IMG/VR virus record: IMGVR_UViG_3300009507_000149
Coordinates: 1-21,958 of that record
Direction: 5' to 3' (one strand)
Origin: a virus
Length of the DNA: 21,958 nucleotides
This document shows, in pieces, positions 1 through 8,103 of this stretch. Position 1 is the stretch's first letter. Each line of letters begins with the position of its first letter. The translations under genes and the position numbers were made by a program. The notes under the pieces were generated by a model. That model was given only the letters and a program-made list of their open reading frames with translations. It did no database searches and had not been told where the DNA came from.

Positions 1-132
1 ATAAGTTGCAGTAGAAGCCCTTGTAAAGTCAAATGGAAGCGGTTTAAAGTTGTTGTTCTCGTCATTGTAAGCAAGTACAGAATCTTCTTTTGTTGCCCAG
101 TTTCCGTTTCCGAATTTTAATGTATTTGCCAT
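1..132 (-). CDS. Tail fibre/adhesin-like protein, N-terminal part (runs off window)
   Basis: An open frame begins at the ATG at 132 and stays open for 44 codons to the window edge. It starts MANTLKFGNGNWATKED and reaches a FDFTRASTAT motif near residues 35-43. A close variant of that motif (FTFDRNSTATRV) sits inside the 561-aa protein just upstream, so the two proteins share a module. The ATG lies 2 bases after the upstream stop, consistent with translation from the same transcript. I recognise the motif from Bacteroidetes phage tail fibre or LamG-type proteins; the role in receptor binding is inferred. Only the N-terminus is visible, so domain content cannot be judged. Confidence 0.75.
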   Translation of the reverse strand, partial: MANTLKFGNGNWATKEDSVLAYNDENNNFKPLPFDFTRASTATY

Positions 133-134
133 AA

Positions 135-1820
135 TTATCTTATTGAATAAAGTTGTCCTGTTGCCATATCACTAAATGAATCCCAAGATGTTAATGCTTC
201 TAGTTCGCTGTCGGTAAGTGCGGTGTTGTAAACTCTTAAATCTTTGCATTTTCCGTTGAAGTTATTAGTTTCTGTTACACTTGAGAAATTAAGTTTTGCT
301 AATCCAGTAGGAGTACTTGCTATTGCTTGGGTGTAAACCTCTGAACCGTTTTGATATAAACTGTAATTACCATTACCCCATCTTACCGCTATTTTAGAAT
401 TAACACTTAAACTTGAAACCGTTACTGCTTGAGTTACTAATTGTGTTCCTCCAGCATTAAAACGTAAACTTAATAGTGTGTCTGAACTTGGAGTAATCAT
501 AACTCTATTGTTACCACTATTAGTAGCAGAAGAAATGGATATTTGACTATGAGCACTTATATCTGGATTAGTTGCAATTCCTTCAAAATACAAAACACCC
601 TCTGTTGAATTTATTACTTGCTCATTACCAGCACCTGTACAAGCATCCGCAACCCTCGTTACAGCACTACCACTTGTAGGTATGTAGGATGTTGGGTATG
701 TTAAGGCTTCACTTTGAGCACCCCAAATTATAATTTCAGTTAAAGTAGAAACTTTTCTAAAATCTGCTGCATAGAAAAAGTCTAAACCATCTTGTTGAGC
801 GTCAAAACGCTGCCATTCTTCCGTTATTGTAAAATAAGTACTTACATTATTAAATAACAAAATAGTGCCAGTCCCACTTGTGGTTTTAGCGTATATTGAT
901 TTTGTTGCAGTGTTACCTCCAGATGATGTATCTACTAAATGAGCATTTGAACCCGTTTTAGTAATTTTATACGCACTATTTGTTCCGTCTGGCGCAAGAT
1001 AACCAGATTCAATTGACACATCATTTATATTCCAAGAACTTTGACTAAAATCTTGGCTATAACGAACTACATTAGTAGAACTCGGCTCTAATAAAAGAGA
1101 AGGTTCGCTTTGTACTACTCCATCAATAAAAGGATAGTCTAGTCTTGGGGTGTCTATTGCTACTGTTTCAATTAATCCTTCTTTGTTTACTCTTGTAGCT
1201 GTGCTGTTTCTATCAAATGTGAAGTCTGCATTTCTTACTTCTTTTACTGATACGTTGTCTATTGAGCCAACAAAACTAGACGACTTTATCTCTACTCCTC
1301 CAGTATTATACCAAGTTGTATATGTTACTGAATAATTGCCAAGACCGCTCACAAATTCAGCACCCCCATAACCTGTAGAGCCTATTCGAATAGAACCAGA
1401 TGTATAATTAGTTATTTCTAGAGTAACTGTAACCTTCGTGTTTGCAGGAATGCCTGCAGTTTGGTAAACGTAATTGTTACCAGAACTACAAGTAGCGACA
1501 CCGTTTGCAATAGCCCATCCAGATTGGACAGTCCAACCACTATCCGTATCAAAACCTCCATTAGTAACAAATTCAGTAGGCAATACTTCATAAGGTGGCA
1601 AAATACTATTCATACTACCAACATTATAAGCAGTAGGTGTCATAAGTACACTCTGCGTGTCTGGTTTACTAGCTAATGCTTTATCAGTACCTTCTACGTT
1701 TTCGTAATTATCCGAACGTGTATAAAGTCGATTCGTTGCTGAAGGGTTAAAATAAACATCACCCCAACCGTCTTTTTCAGGATTTCCCCAATTACTTTTA
1801 TGATATATCTCGTTAGCCAT
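135..1820 (-). CDS. Tail fibre/receptor-binding protein with CBM-like and LamG-like domains (561 aa)
   Basis: A large late gene for a probable extracellular tail adhesin. Residues about 84-195 look like a carbohydrate-binding beta-sandwich of the CBM4/9 type (start FVTNGGFDTDSGW, end DNVSVKEV). Residues about 200-250 hold the STATRVNKEGLIE and LLLEPSSTN motifs common in Bacteroidetes phage tail proteins. The C-terminus (about 400-545) resembles a LamG/concanavalin-A-like fold, ending in the typical LRVYNTALTDSELEAL helix. There is no signal peptide or membrane segment, as expected for a virion protein. It sits between another LamG protein and a third adhesin-like gene, suggesting a receptor-recognition cassette. 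The domain fold calls are from pattern recognition; binding to host glycans is inference. Confidence 0.8.
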   Translation of the reverse strand: MANEIYHKSNWGNPEKDGWGDVYFNPSATNRLYTRSDNYENVEGTDKALASKPDTQSVLMTPTAYNVGSMNSILPPYEVLPTEFVTNGGFDTDSGWTVQSGWAIANGVATCSSGNNYVYQTAGIPANTKVTVTLEITNYTSGSIRIGSTGYGGAEFVSGLGNYSVTYTTWYNTGGVEIKSSSFVGSIDNVSVKEVRNADFTFDRNSTATRVNKEGLIETVAIDTPRLDYPFIDGVVQSEPSLLLEPSSTNVVRYSQDFSQSSWNINDVSIESGYLAPDGTNSAYKITKTGSNAHLVDTSSGGNTATKSIYAKTTSGTGTILLFNNVSTYFTITEEWQRFDAQQDGLDFFYAADFRKVSTLTEIIIWGAQSEALTYPTSYIPTSGSAVTRVADACTGAGNEQVINSTEGVLYFEGIATNPDISAHSQISISSATNSGNNRVMITPSSDTLLSLRFNAGGTQLVTQAVTVSSLSVNSKIAVRWGNGNYSLYQNGSEVYTQAIASTPTGLAKLNFSSVTETNNFNGKCKDLRVYNTALTDSELEALTSWDSFSDMATGQLYSIR

Positions 1821-1851
1821 TATTTGTCTTTTATTTTTTTATTTGTAGCAT

Positions 1852-2583
1852 CTATTCCTGATACAGGGTGTCAATTTCTGTATTCGTTAAGGCTCTATTA
1901 AAAAGCCTGTAGTGGTCTAAATTAAAATCCTCACCATAATATAAAGCTCCGTTTGAATAAAGCCTACCTACGAACATATCTGTATTGTCAATACTATAAA
2001 AAGAATTATCCATTGTTCCTGAAGCAAGATTATCAGTTAGTTGAGTTTCATTGCCACCGTTTACACTAAAAAAATGGCTACTACTGTTAGTTCTTAATGT
2101 CATAAAAAACCAATCAGTAGAATTTACAGAGATTCCTACACTTGCAGTTGCATATTTATATTGAGCACTACCCTGTCTCCATTGCATATAAATTTTTAAT
2201 ACTCCCGAAATGTTATAAAGTGCAGCGTACCACCAACTATTATAATCACTTCCTGTCGTAAAAAGCCTTACAGATTCATTATTAGCTAATACAGGTTTTT
2301 TTATCCAAAAAGTGTGAGTCTCATTAGGAATTGGAGTAATTGGAAAGGTCATTATGCTATTAGCATTAACACTTGGGACATAGGCATAACCATCATATGG
2401 AGCAGTTGTATTATTATAAAAAACTATATTACTTCCGCTGCTTCCATTTAAATTGTTACCCGAATAGTCATCTACATTTGAATCTAACTTATAAAAGGCT
2501 CTACAAGAACCGTCTCCAAAGGGGTCAGCCGCAGAGTCTGCACCTGTTTCAGATGAAAGTATTAATTTTCTATTTAACCCCAT
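1852..2583 (-). CDS. LamG/concanavalin A-like domain tail protein (243 aa)
   Basis: Almost the whole protein after residue 24 looks like one LamG-type beta-sandwich. It opens with GSCRAFYKLDSNVDDYSGNN and closes with DHYRLFNRALTNTEIDTLYQE. That layout (a Leu/Asp/Gly-rich opening strand and a final R-x-F-N-R-A-L-T helix) is typical of LamG_3-like domains in phage tail and adhesin proteins. The start is 1 base from the upstream 157-aa gene. It probably acts on the outside of the virion as a carbohydrate or glycoprotein binder. No catalytic residues were recognised, so I do not call it a glycosidase. Confidence 0.75.
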   Translation of the reverse strand: MGLNRKLILSSETGADSAADPFGDGSCRAFYKLDSNVDDYSGNNLNGSSGSNIVFYNNTTAPYDGYAYVPSVNANSIMTFPITPIPNETHTFWIKKPVLANNESVRLFTTGSDYNSWWYAALYNISGVLKIYMQWRQGSAQYKYATASVGISVNSTDWFFMTLRTNSSSHFFSVNGGNETQLTDNLASGTMDNSFYSIDNTDMFVGRLYSNGALYYGEDFNLDHYRLFNRALTNTEIDTLYQE

Positions 2584-2584
2584 A

Positions 2585-3058
2585 TTATAAATTTATATTG
2601 TACTTCAATACAGAAGCCTTAGTAGTAAGTGCATTTATTTCGCCCTCTTTAGTTGATACATTTGTTCTTATTGCATCTCTTTCGGTTTGTATATCTGAAG
2701 GAATATCAATACCCTTCTCAGCCTTTCTAATAGCATACCAATCCGTTCTGGATAGTTTATTGTAAGCCATATCTTTTAATTCCTTAATCTTAATTTCTTT
2801 AAGTTCCGCTAGAGTTTCAGATATAACTATATTTCTAACGTCATAAACAAATGCGTTTGCATCACTATCAAAATGTAAGTTATGTTTTTCCTTAATTACA
2901 TCGTCATAATCAGGTGTAATAACATCAAAGAAACCTTCTGCTTCCAGTTCTTCGGTTGTTGCATTATGGAATCCACCTATATAATGCTTTGTTCCTTTCC
3001 ATTCGCTAGGTATTCTTGAATACTTAACTACTTTACCGCTTTCTAATCTTGCTTTCAT
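2585..3058 (-). CDS. Putative tail fibre assembly/chaperone-like protein (157 aa)
   Basis: The C-terminal half (residues about 85-157) is a charged helical region containing LSRTDWYAIRKAEKGIDIP followed by a run of helical residues. A K-L-x-x-T-D-W-Y...R...P motif with helices on both sides is the usual C-terminus of phage tail fibre assembly proteins and related caudoviral fibre proteins. The N-terminal half contains a YIGGFHNATTEELEAEGFFDV segment, resembling the small N-terminal domain often joined to it. Its place directly before the adhesin genes supports a role in fibre folding or attachment. Whether it is a free chaperone or part of the virion cannot be told from sequence. Confidence 0.6.
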   Translation of the reverse strand: MKARLESGKVVKYSRIPSEWKGTKHYIGGFHNATTEELEAEGFFDVITPDYDDVIKEKHNLHFDSDANAFVYDVRNIVISETLAELKEIKIKELKDMAYNKLSRTDWYAIRKAEKGIDIPSDIQTERDAIRTNVSTKEGEINALTTKASVLKYNINL

Positions 3059-3059
3059 A

Positions 3060-3605
3060 TTATGATGCTATTTGTGAAATTTGATACCAAGCAACATTTG
3101 TTGCAGTCCACTTAATCTGTATTAGTTGTTTTGCAGCGGCATCTGAATACGTACCACCTATTTTGTTAAAGGTACAAGCAGAACCGTTTACAGTTCCAAA
3201 TGCACTTGTATAACTTCCACCGCTACCAGTAATCTCTAATGTTTTTACGTCTCCTATTACTACATTTGTAAAGTTAAACGTATGCGAGTGTGCTGAGGTC
3301 ATTGTAAATACATCCCCTAAGGAAGTATCTACTGCTACCGCTGAACCAGAAGTTAATGCAACTGATGAAGTATATTCAGCTCCTAGCTTTGCATTAGTTA
3401 CTGAGTCATCTGTTAAGAACTTATTTGCTGAACCTTGAGTTATAACATCCGTAGTAAATGTTGTCGTAGCCATTACCCCTTGCTCAGAGTATGTCTCTCC
3501 GTACATATCCGCAAACATTTTCTTTACCTTTATGAAGGCTAACCTCAGCGTATCTCCATCATTGGAGTTAGATGAAGTTCCTACTACTAAATTTTGTGAT
3601 GCCAT
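3060..3605 (-). CDS. Putative tail fibre/virion surface protein (181 aa)
   Basis: The N-terminal DGDTLRLAFIKVKKMFADMY segment (residues about 17-36) resembles the short helical head found at the start of many phage tail fibre or neck proteins. The rest is rich in Ser, Thr, Gly and Val with alternating beta character, as in fibre shafts or small beta-sandwich domains. There are no Cys-based motifs except one residue near 144, no membrane segment and no signal peptide. It lies between the head-tail connector region and the fibre assembly protein, 1 base upstream of the latter. Function is inferred from composition and position only. Confidence 0.55.
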   Translation of the reverse strand: MASQNLVVGTSSNSNDGDTLRLAFIKVKKMFADMYGETYSEQGVMATTTFTTDVITQGSANKFLTDDSVTNAKLGAEYTSSVALTSGSAVAVDTSLGDVFTMTSAHSHTFNFTNVVIGDVKTLEITGSGGSYTSAFGTVNGSACTFNKIGGTYSDAAAKQLIQIKWTATNVAWYQISQIAS

Positions 3606-3608
3606 AAT

Positions 3609-3749
3609 CTACTTGTTAATTATTTGTTCTATTTGTATGTTTTTTCCCAGCTCATTATTTCTCTTTTTAATATAACTAGAAAGCCTTATTTCGTTCTTTT
3701 CTTTGATCTTATATTGACCAACTTTTTTACGCTGATTTATATTACCCAT
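3609..3749 (-). CDS. Small basic protein, 46 aa
   Basis: The ORF starts at the ATG at 3749, overlapping the last 13 bases of the connector gene in another frame, and ends with TAG at 3609. It encodes a lysine-rich, mostly helical peptide beginning MGNINQRKKVGQYKIKEKNE. It fills what would otherwise be a 131-base gap in a tightly packed operon, and its stop is 4 bases from the next gene. I do not recognise the family. The short overlap with the upstream gene suggests coupled translation. Confidence rests on packing and codon-like composition. Confidence 0.55.
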   Translation of the reverse strand: MGNINQRKKVGQYKIKEKNEIRLSSYIKKRNNELGKNIQIEQIINK

Positions 3750-4240
3750 GATGTATATAATGTGTCCTTATCTGGATAAATATCATCATTATTATTTGTA
3801 AAATACTCAGGAAATTTACCTGAAGCATTATAATTCATATATTCTACAAATCTATTGGCATAATACTCAGCATAATCTTTTTCTTTAGCAACTAGGAAAT
3901 CTACCTCAGACTTCTGCGCATTCTCACTATTTTCGCTATTATGTTTATGGACTCCGCTATTTGATACAGTATATGCAGCATAAGGCAAGTACTCAGCCAT
4001 AGCAAAATGAATTAACATAGGCACAATATAATCATTCTTTAGTTCCAAGTAGTCTCCAGTTAAATTACTTGCAACTATGTCAGAACTAATCTTATCGTAC
4101 AAATCTGTTCCAAGATAATTTCTAACATGAATCTCTTGTGCCAATTTAATGAATTGTATAAATTTATCAGTATCAACACTACCACTCATAGCAGTGTTTT
4201 TAACTAAGTCTTTCCTTGTTATAAATAGTGCTGTTGCCAT
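3737..4240 (-). CDS. Head-tail connector/adaptor-like protein (167 aa)
   Basis: It follows the portal gene with a 1-base stop/start overlap, the usual place for the head completion (gp6-like) adaptor. The sequence is mostly helical: ALFITRKDLVKNTAMSGSVD near the start, then FIQFIKLAQEIHVRNYLGTDLYDKI and a LIHFAMAEYLPYAAYTVSNSGVH segment. This set of motifs (a LGT-x-LY turn, a helix with a Tyr-rich face, then VSNSGVH) is one I know from Bacteroidetes phage proteins placed next to portals (DUF6712-like). The role in closing the portal and binding the tail is inferred from family and context. Confidence 0.7.
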   Translation of the reverse strand: MATALFITRKDLVKNTAMSGSVDTDKFIQFIKLAQEIHVRNYLGTDLYDKISSDIVASNLTGDYLELKNDYIVPMLIHFAMAEYLPYAAYTVSNSGVHKHNSENSENAQKSEVDFLVAKEKDYAEYYANRFVEYMNYNASGKFPEYFTNNNDDIYPDKDTLYTSWVI

Positions 4241-5469
4241 TATTCTTCTATTTGTTCTTCTACTTCTTCCTCTACAGTGTCTCCTATAGCCTTTTTAACG
4301 CCTGTCTCCTTCTCTATCTCTTGCTCATTGATAGCATTAGTCAAATCAGTAAATTCAAGCGGCTGTAGAGTCTTGAAATAGATATCTAATTCTATGCTAT
4401 TATACTCTAATATCTTTTCTAGTTCATCTATAATAGTAACCTGCATAGGTCTGATGACTGTATTGTCCATAAGTAAAGATGCTGTTTGCAATTCATCAGC
4501 ATTATTACCTAAACCAGAATTATCCTTAATTCCCACTAACATTGGAGAAACTATTCTATGGGATACCATTACTTTCTTCATACTCTCATCGGATAAGAAT
4601 TGGTATTGTTGATGGGCATCGTTTAGTATTACTGGTTCTATAGTTGCAGAAAGCTCTTTGCTATCGTTAAAAGCTAAGATAAATTTTCCCGCGTTTGAAC
4701 TGCCACTAAACTTTTCATATATAGCTCTTTCAATCTCATCACGCTGTTCCTTGTCAGGTGTGCCATTATTAAAGTTAATAAGCATACTCGGTTGTAAGCC
4801 GTTCTGAATGTTGTTAATATGATAGTTTGCAATTTCTTCTTCTAATTCGGAGTATTGTAGTCCTCCTTGATAATCTACAGGAGAGTAATAATAAAATCCT
4901 GCTCTATATGGTCTAATGTAGAGAAGCTCTATTGAATCTTTACTTGTTCCGAACGCTGCAATTCTTTTAGGAGTCTCGCTTCGCTTCATTTCACTCCAGT
5001 CTGGGTGGTAGTAGTACCCTTTTATCTCTCCGTCTTTAGACTTCTCAGCTCTTAGTGTTTCGATTGGCATATGTTCTACTTGAACTACCTTAGAACGATC
5101 TTTACTATATATGACTTGTATAGCAGCTTGACCCATCATCTTATAGTCGTAGCAAACCTTTTTTATACAGTCCTTCTTAAATATACTCTTCATCTCAGCA
5201 TATTCAGTAGGCTTAGATTCACTATCTGTGGCATCCAAACCTCTTCCGTATATCATCTCAGCAATACCATTTATAGCTGCGTTGTTAGTTGGAGAGCCAT
5301 TATACCTATCAATAAGATACTGAAAGTAATCATTGTCATCTCCATAAGCAACCCAATTGTTTCTAGTGTCTTCAACCACTTGAGGGGATGAGTACGAACT
5401 AAGGTTAAGAACGTGGATACTGTCCTTTACCTTTTTTACTTCTCTCTTATTCGGTATTCTTCTAGCCAT
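4240..5469 (-). CDS. Portal protein (409 aa)
   Basis: The protein has the size and layout of a dodecameric portal, the DNA entry and exit ring at one capsid vertex. Features seen: an early YGDDNDYFQYLIDRYNGSPT segment and AAINGIAEMIYGRGL (clip/wing-like); a central helical part with QVEHMPIETLRAEK and YIRPYRAGFYYYSPVDY; then MKKVMVSHRIVSPMLVGI. The GLGNNADELQTASLLMDNTV stretch near residues 316-336 leads into the long stem-type helix that is characteristic of portals. The C-terminal 30 residues are very acidic (EEEVEEQIEE). It is joined by 1-base overlaps to both neighbours. An alternative structural role is unlikely. Confidence 0.85.
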   Translation of the reverse strand: MARRIPNKREVKKVKDSIHVLNLSSYSSPQVVEDTRNNWVAYGDDNDYFQYLIDRYNGSPTNNAAINGIAEMIYGRGLDATDSESKPTEYAEMKSIFKKDCIKKVCYDYKMMGQAAIQVIYSKDRSKVVQVEHMPIETLRAEKSKDGEIKGYYYHPDWSEMKRSETPKRIAAFGTSKDSIELLYIRPYRAGFYYYSPVDYQGGLQYSELEEEIANYHINNIQNGLQPSMLINFNNGTPDKEQRDEIERAIYEKFSGSSNAGKFILAFNDSKELSATIEPVILNDAHQQYQFLSDESMKKVMVSHRIVSPMLVGIKDNSGLGNNADELQTASLLMDNTVIRPMQVTIIDELEKILEYNSIELDIYFKTLQPLEFTDLTNAINEQEIEKETGVKKAIGDTVEEEVEEQIEE

Positions 5470-5804
5470 TATGCAAAAATATAATCATTATCGTAAGTAT
5501 CATCTGAGACGTATTCGTCTTTATTGACAAAGTACTTATCTAAATCTGTTTGATCGGTACAGAATATTAAACCTCTATAGATGACTTCTAAGCCATCTTT
5601 TACCTTGAAGCTATAGGATACCCCCTCAGTAAGGGAGAAAGTGCCTGTAAGCTTCATATATTCGCCTTCTACGGTCTTAGTTACGCTAACCGTTGACGTA
5701 GTTCTCTTTGATTTGTCAGTTAATTCTAATGTTGGAGAGGAAGATGCTTTTCTTGGCACTATCCTCAAACTCTGACTTCCTGTAGATGTAGTTAATACTT
5801 CCAT
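5469..5804 (-). CDS. Small structural protein of unknown role (111 aa)
   Basis: A beta-rich protein whose middle (SYSFKVKDGLEVIYRGLIFCTDQTDLDKYFVNKDEY, residues about 64-99) matches a pattern I have seen in small Bacteroidetes phage proteins next to capsid or portal genes. It ends in an acidic Tyr/Asp-rich tail and overlaps the portal start by 1 base. It is the first gene after the hairpin terminator at 5850-5881 and the candidate promoter at 5840-5869. It may be a head, decoration or connector component; the sequence does not decide between these. Confidence 0.65.
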   Translation of the reverse strand: MEVLTTSTGSQSLRIVPRKASSSPTLELTDKSKRTTSTVSVTKTVEGEYMKLTGTFSLTEGVSYSFKVKDGLEVIYRGLIFCTDQTDLDKYFVNKDEYVSDDTYDNDYIFA

Positions 5805-5839
5805 ATAAAAGTAACAAATACCTAAGTAATTGTTTTAGA

Positions 5840-5869
5840 CAAATATAACAAAAAAAGGGCAACTACGAA
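5840..5869 (-). promoter_or_regulatory. Candidate Bacteroidota-type promoter overlapping a terminator
   Basis: On the minus strand, 5847-5840 reads TATATTTG, a perfect match to the Bacteroidota -7 consensus TAnnTTTG. Nineteen bases upstream (5869-5867) is TTC, two of three bases of the -33 TTG. The start would fall near 5833, about 30 bases before the ATG of the 111-aa gene. The -33 element lies inside the loop of the terminator hairpin, so the site would restart transcription for the portal genes. No experiment backs this. Confidence 0.5.
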
Positions 5870-5881
5870 TAGTCACCCTTT
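5850..5881 (-). terminator. Intrinsic terminator after the tail tube gene
   Basis: On the minus strand an 11-bp stem (5881-5871 with 5864-5854, including two G:U pairs) closes a 6-base loop and is followed by a run of Ts. It begins 20 bases after the stop of the 188-aa tail tube gene. Confidence 0.8.
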
Positions 5882-5901
5882 AATAATAGTAAAGCAATTG
5901 A

Positions 5902-6468
5902 TTATACTTGAACTAAAGTAGGAGTAGTTATTGTTCCTGTTAGTCCTGCAAATTCACTTACTGGGAATGTAGGCTGAGTAGCATCTGTTGTGCAGAAATT
6001 AGCAGGAGAAACTTCCATAGCAGTAAACGTTAGGTTATATCCGTTGAAATCTCCTAAAGCATTACCAGTACTTACAGTACCTGTTGTTACATCAGCACCA
6101 TTGTCTTTACCCATAAGCATAACATTATCGTTATGATCTACAATAAAGATATGAGGTCTACCTGAAGCTAGTAATTTTAACTCCTTATTATCTTCCTTAG
6201 TTAACTTCTTAAAAGTTATATTTAATACTTGCTCATAGAAAACAGTTCCATTCTCTCTAGAAGCATTGATTGTTTGTTCAAAAGAATTATTTCCTTTGAG
6301 TTCGTATTCGAAAAGACCGAAGTCAGTAGCACTTGTGCAGTTAGTAACCTCATCATCTGTTAATGTATAAGTTCCTAACACACCATAGTCCACTAAGTAA
6401 ATACTCTTAATACCTGCTACAGAGTCTTTACAAGCTTCAGCTCTTGAACGTGTTAAATTACAAGCCAT
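5902..6468 (-). CDS. Major tail tube protein-like (188 aa)
   Basis: The sequence follows a pattern I know from Bacteroidetes phage tail proteins. It begins with RAEACKDSVAGIKSIYLVDY; then comes a YELKGNNSFEQTINASRENGTVFYEQVL segment at about 54-81 and a LKLLASGRPHIFIVDHNDN segment at about 97-115. TGNALGDFNGYNLTFTAME-x-x-PANF lies near 133-158. The alternating strands with a single helix-like LTKEDNKELKLL fit the tail tube beta-sandwich. It lies between terminators on both sides, which suits a protein made in many copies. Its separation from the other tail genes by the head module is unusual. The tail tube assignment is a family-pattern inference. Confidence 0.65.
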   Translation of the reverse strand: MACNLTRSRAEACKDSVAGIKSIYLVDYGVLGTYTLTDDEVTNCTSATDFGLFEYELKGNNSFEQTINASRENGTVFYEQVLNITFKKLTKEDNKELKLLASGRPHIFIVDHNDNVMLMGKDNGADVTTGTVSTGNALGDFNGYNLTFTAMEVSPANFCTTDATQPTFPVSEFAGLTGTITTPTLVQV

Positions 6469-6485
6469 AGTTTTATTTTTTTATT

Positions 6486-6516
6486 AAAAAAGGGTAGGCA
6501 GATTAACCACCTACCC
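6486..6516 (-). terminator. Intrinsic terminator after the major capsid gene
   Basis: On the minus strand, GGGTAGG (6516-6510) pairs with CCTACCC (6498-6492), leaving an 11-base loop, and six Ts follow (6491-6486). It lies 28 bases after the capsid stop. Only about 18 bases separate it from the next ATG, with no promoter visible there, so partial read-through is expected. Confidence 0.8.
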
Positions 6517-6543
6517 CTCTTTGATTATTATAATTACTAACTC

Positions 6544-7527
6544 TTAGTTAGCTGTGTTTGAGATTCCGTATGTAGTTATGTCTGAAATCTGAGCGTACTG
6601 TACTCCTGCTGAGAATCTCATTACAAGACGAGCGTTTTGAGAGCCATCTAAGTCAGCCATATCTAACAACTTAACCTCGTTGTGGTCAGATAAAAGACCA
6701 GTTCCAAAGAACAAATTGCTCTTTTCAGCAGCAACTGCCTTATTGTCTCCAAGTCCATTAGCAACAAAGATTTTTACACCATCTATAGAAAGACCGCCTC
6801 CTTGATACCACATTGTTCCGTTTGAACCAACACCGTTAGCTCCTATAGAGCCTACGTTGTCACTTCCTGCTGCGTTCTGTACAGCAGCAAAGCCTCCTAA
6901 TGCACGAACATAAGCACGAGCAATATTTTGAGAAACATATAAGAATAAATCATCACTTCCGTATAGTGAAGCAGGAATAGCATCTACTAATTTTCCTAAT
7001 TCAGCGATTACGTTAGAAGAGGTGATTGTTGCTCCTGCAACCTCTTGTGCAGAAGGTAATCCTGCATCAGTAGAGATTTTAGTAGTTAAACCATCAAATT
7101 GTCCATTTGTAGCGGTAGAACCTTCCCAAATAGATTTCTCAGTTCTCTCAGCTACTTTAGCAGCAACGTGACCGATAATGAAGTCAGCGAAAGATGGAGG
7201 TAATGAATCGAAAGAAGAGTAACCCATTTGTACAGCTTCCCAGTCAGACTGAAAGTCTTTCTTACAAAGTTGTAGGTTTACTTGTTGCTCTTCTGGCTGA
7301 AGGATTGCTTCAGTTAGAGTAACTGTAGAAGTTGGGTCAAAGTCACAAGTCGCATCTTTAACGATATCGTCAACTGATACTTTCTTGATCACTTCTTTAA
7401 ACTTCACGTTTGGTTTTACGGTAATACCACCCTGTGAGATAGTATTAGCTTCTAGTAAAGCAGCAGCGATATATTCACCTGCAAACTCTCCCGCGTAAGT
7501 TGTTGTAATTGATGTAGTTGTAGCCAT
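6544..7527 (-). CDS. Major capsid protein, HK97-fold type (327 aa)
   Basis: Size, position and sequence fit the main shell protein. It follows protease and scaffold-like genes and precedes a terminator. The N-terminus (TTYAGEFAGEYIAAALLEANTI), a central QLCKKDFQSDWEAVQMG segment, a helix with HVAAKVAERTEKSIWEGS near 134-151, and a C-terminal ARLVMRFSAGVQYAQISDI strand match the arrangement of Bacteroidetes phage capsid proteins. The Gly/Ala-rich SIGANGVGSNG loop near 226-236 could be the variable surface loop. No separate N-terminal delta domain is seen, in keeping with a scaffold encoded by the gene just upstream. Confidence 0.85.
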   Translation of the reverse strand: MATTTSITTTYAGEFAGEYIAAALLEANTISQGGITVKPNVKFKEVIKKVSVDDIVKDATCDFDPTSTVTLTEAILQPEEQQVNLQLCKKDFQSDWEAVQMGYSSFDSLPPSFADFIIGHVAAKVAERTEKSIWEGSTATNGQFDGLTTKISTDAGLPSAQEVAGATITSSNVIAELGKLVDAIPASLYGSDDLFLYVSQNIARAYVRALGGFAAVQNAAGSDNVGSIGANGVGSNGTMWYQGGGLSIDGVKIFVANGLGDNKAVAAEKSNLFFGTGLLSDHNEVKLLDMADLDGSQNARLVMRFSAGVQYAQISDITTYGISNTAN

Positions 7528-7529
7528 TT

Positions 7530-8048
7530 TTATTTATTGTTTAGTCGATTAAATACTCTGTCTAATGTGCTAGAGGGTCTATTTTTACCATAGCTAAATA
7601 TTTTCTTTTCTGTCTCACCTGATTCTGGACTATGTTTGATTGGTTCAGCAGCAGGTTCTGAAGCTAACTCAGCAGATAACTTTTCGATTTGTGCAGACAT
7701 CTCAGCTTTCTCTTTGATGTAAGAACCCATCTCCTTGTCAATCATTCCTGCCATTTCAGCTAACTTAGCATCCATTTCAGCTAACCTAGAAGCAAACGCT
7801 TCTTCTGTTACATAACCTTCCATTAATAAGGTTTCTTCTTCTACCGTCTCTTCAACGGACTCTTCTGTTGCTTCAGCTAACTCTTCGTTAACATCAGCGT
7901 TTTCTACCTCAGTAGTAGCTTCTACTTCCTCAGATAAAACAACATCCTCTTGAATCTCTTCAGATTCTGCAGACTGTTCCTTTTGAGTAAGCAAAGACAC
8001 CTTCTGGAGGATTTCACTAAGTAGTGATGTTGCTTTTGGATTTTGCAT
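7530..8048 (-). CDS. Scaffold-like capsid assembly protein (172 aa)
   Basis: The protein is strongly acidic between residues about 24 and 75 (many Glu), followed by heptad-like coiled coil around 80-130 (SRLAEMDAKLAEMAGMIDKE and on) and a basic C-terminus (FSYGKNRPSSTLDRVFNRLNNK). An acidic, helical protein with a basic tail, encoded 2 bases before the capsid gene and after the protease, is the standard signature of a phage scaffold. The basic end is the likely capsid-contact helix. Internal cleavage by the upstream protease is expected but not shown. Confidence 0.7.
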   Translation of the reverse strand: MQNPKATSLLSEILQKVSLLTQKEQSAESEEIQEDVVLSEEVEATTEVENADVNEELAEATEESVEETVEEETLLMEGYVTEEAFASRLAEMDAKLAEMAGMIDKEMGSYIKEKAEMSAQIEKLSAELASEPAAEPIKHSPESGETEKKIFSYGKNRPSSTLDRVFNRLNNK

Positions 8049-8103
8049 AATTTTAATAAATATTTATAATAAAGTAACTAGGTTCTAATTAAGTGTTCGA
8101 TTT

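Noticed and set aside
5071-5391. Plus-strand 106-codon frame opposite the portal gene
   Set aside because: Antisense to the clear portal gene, with no recognisable protein pattern.
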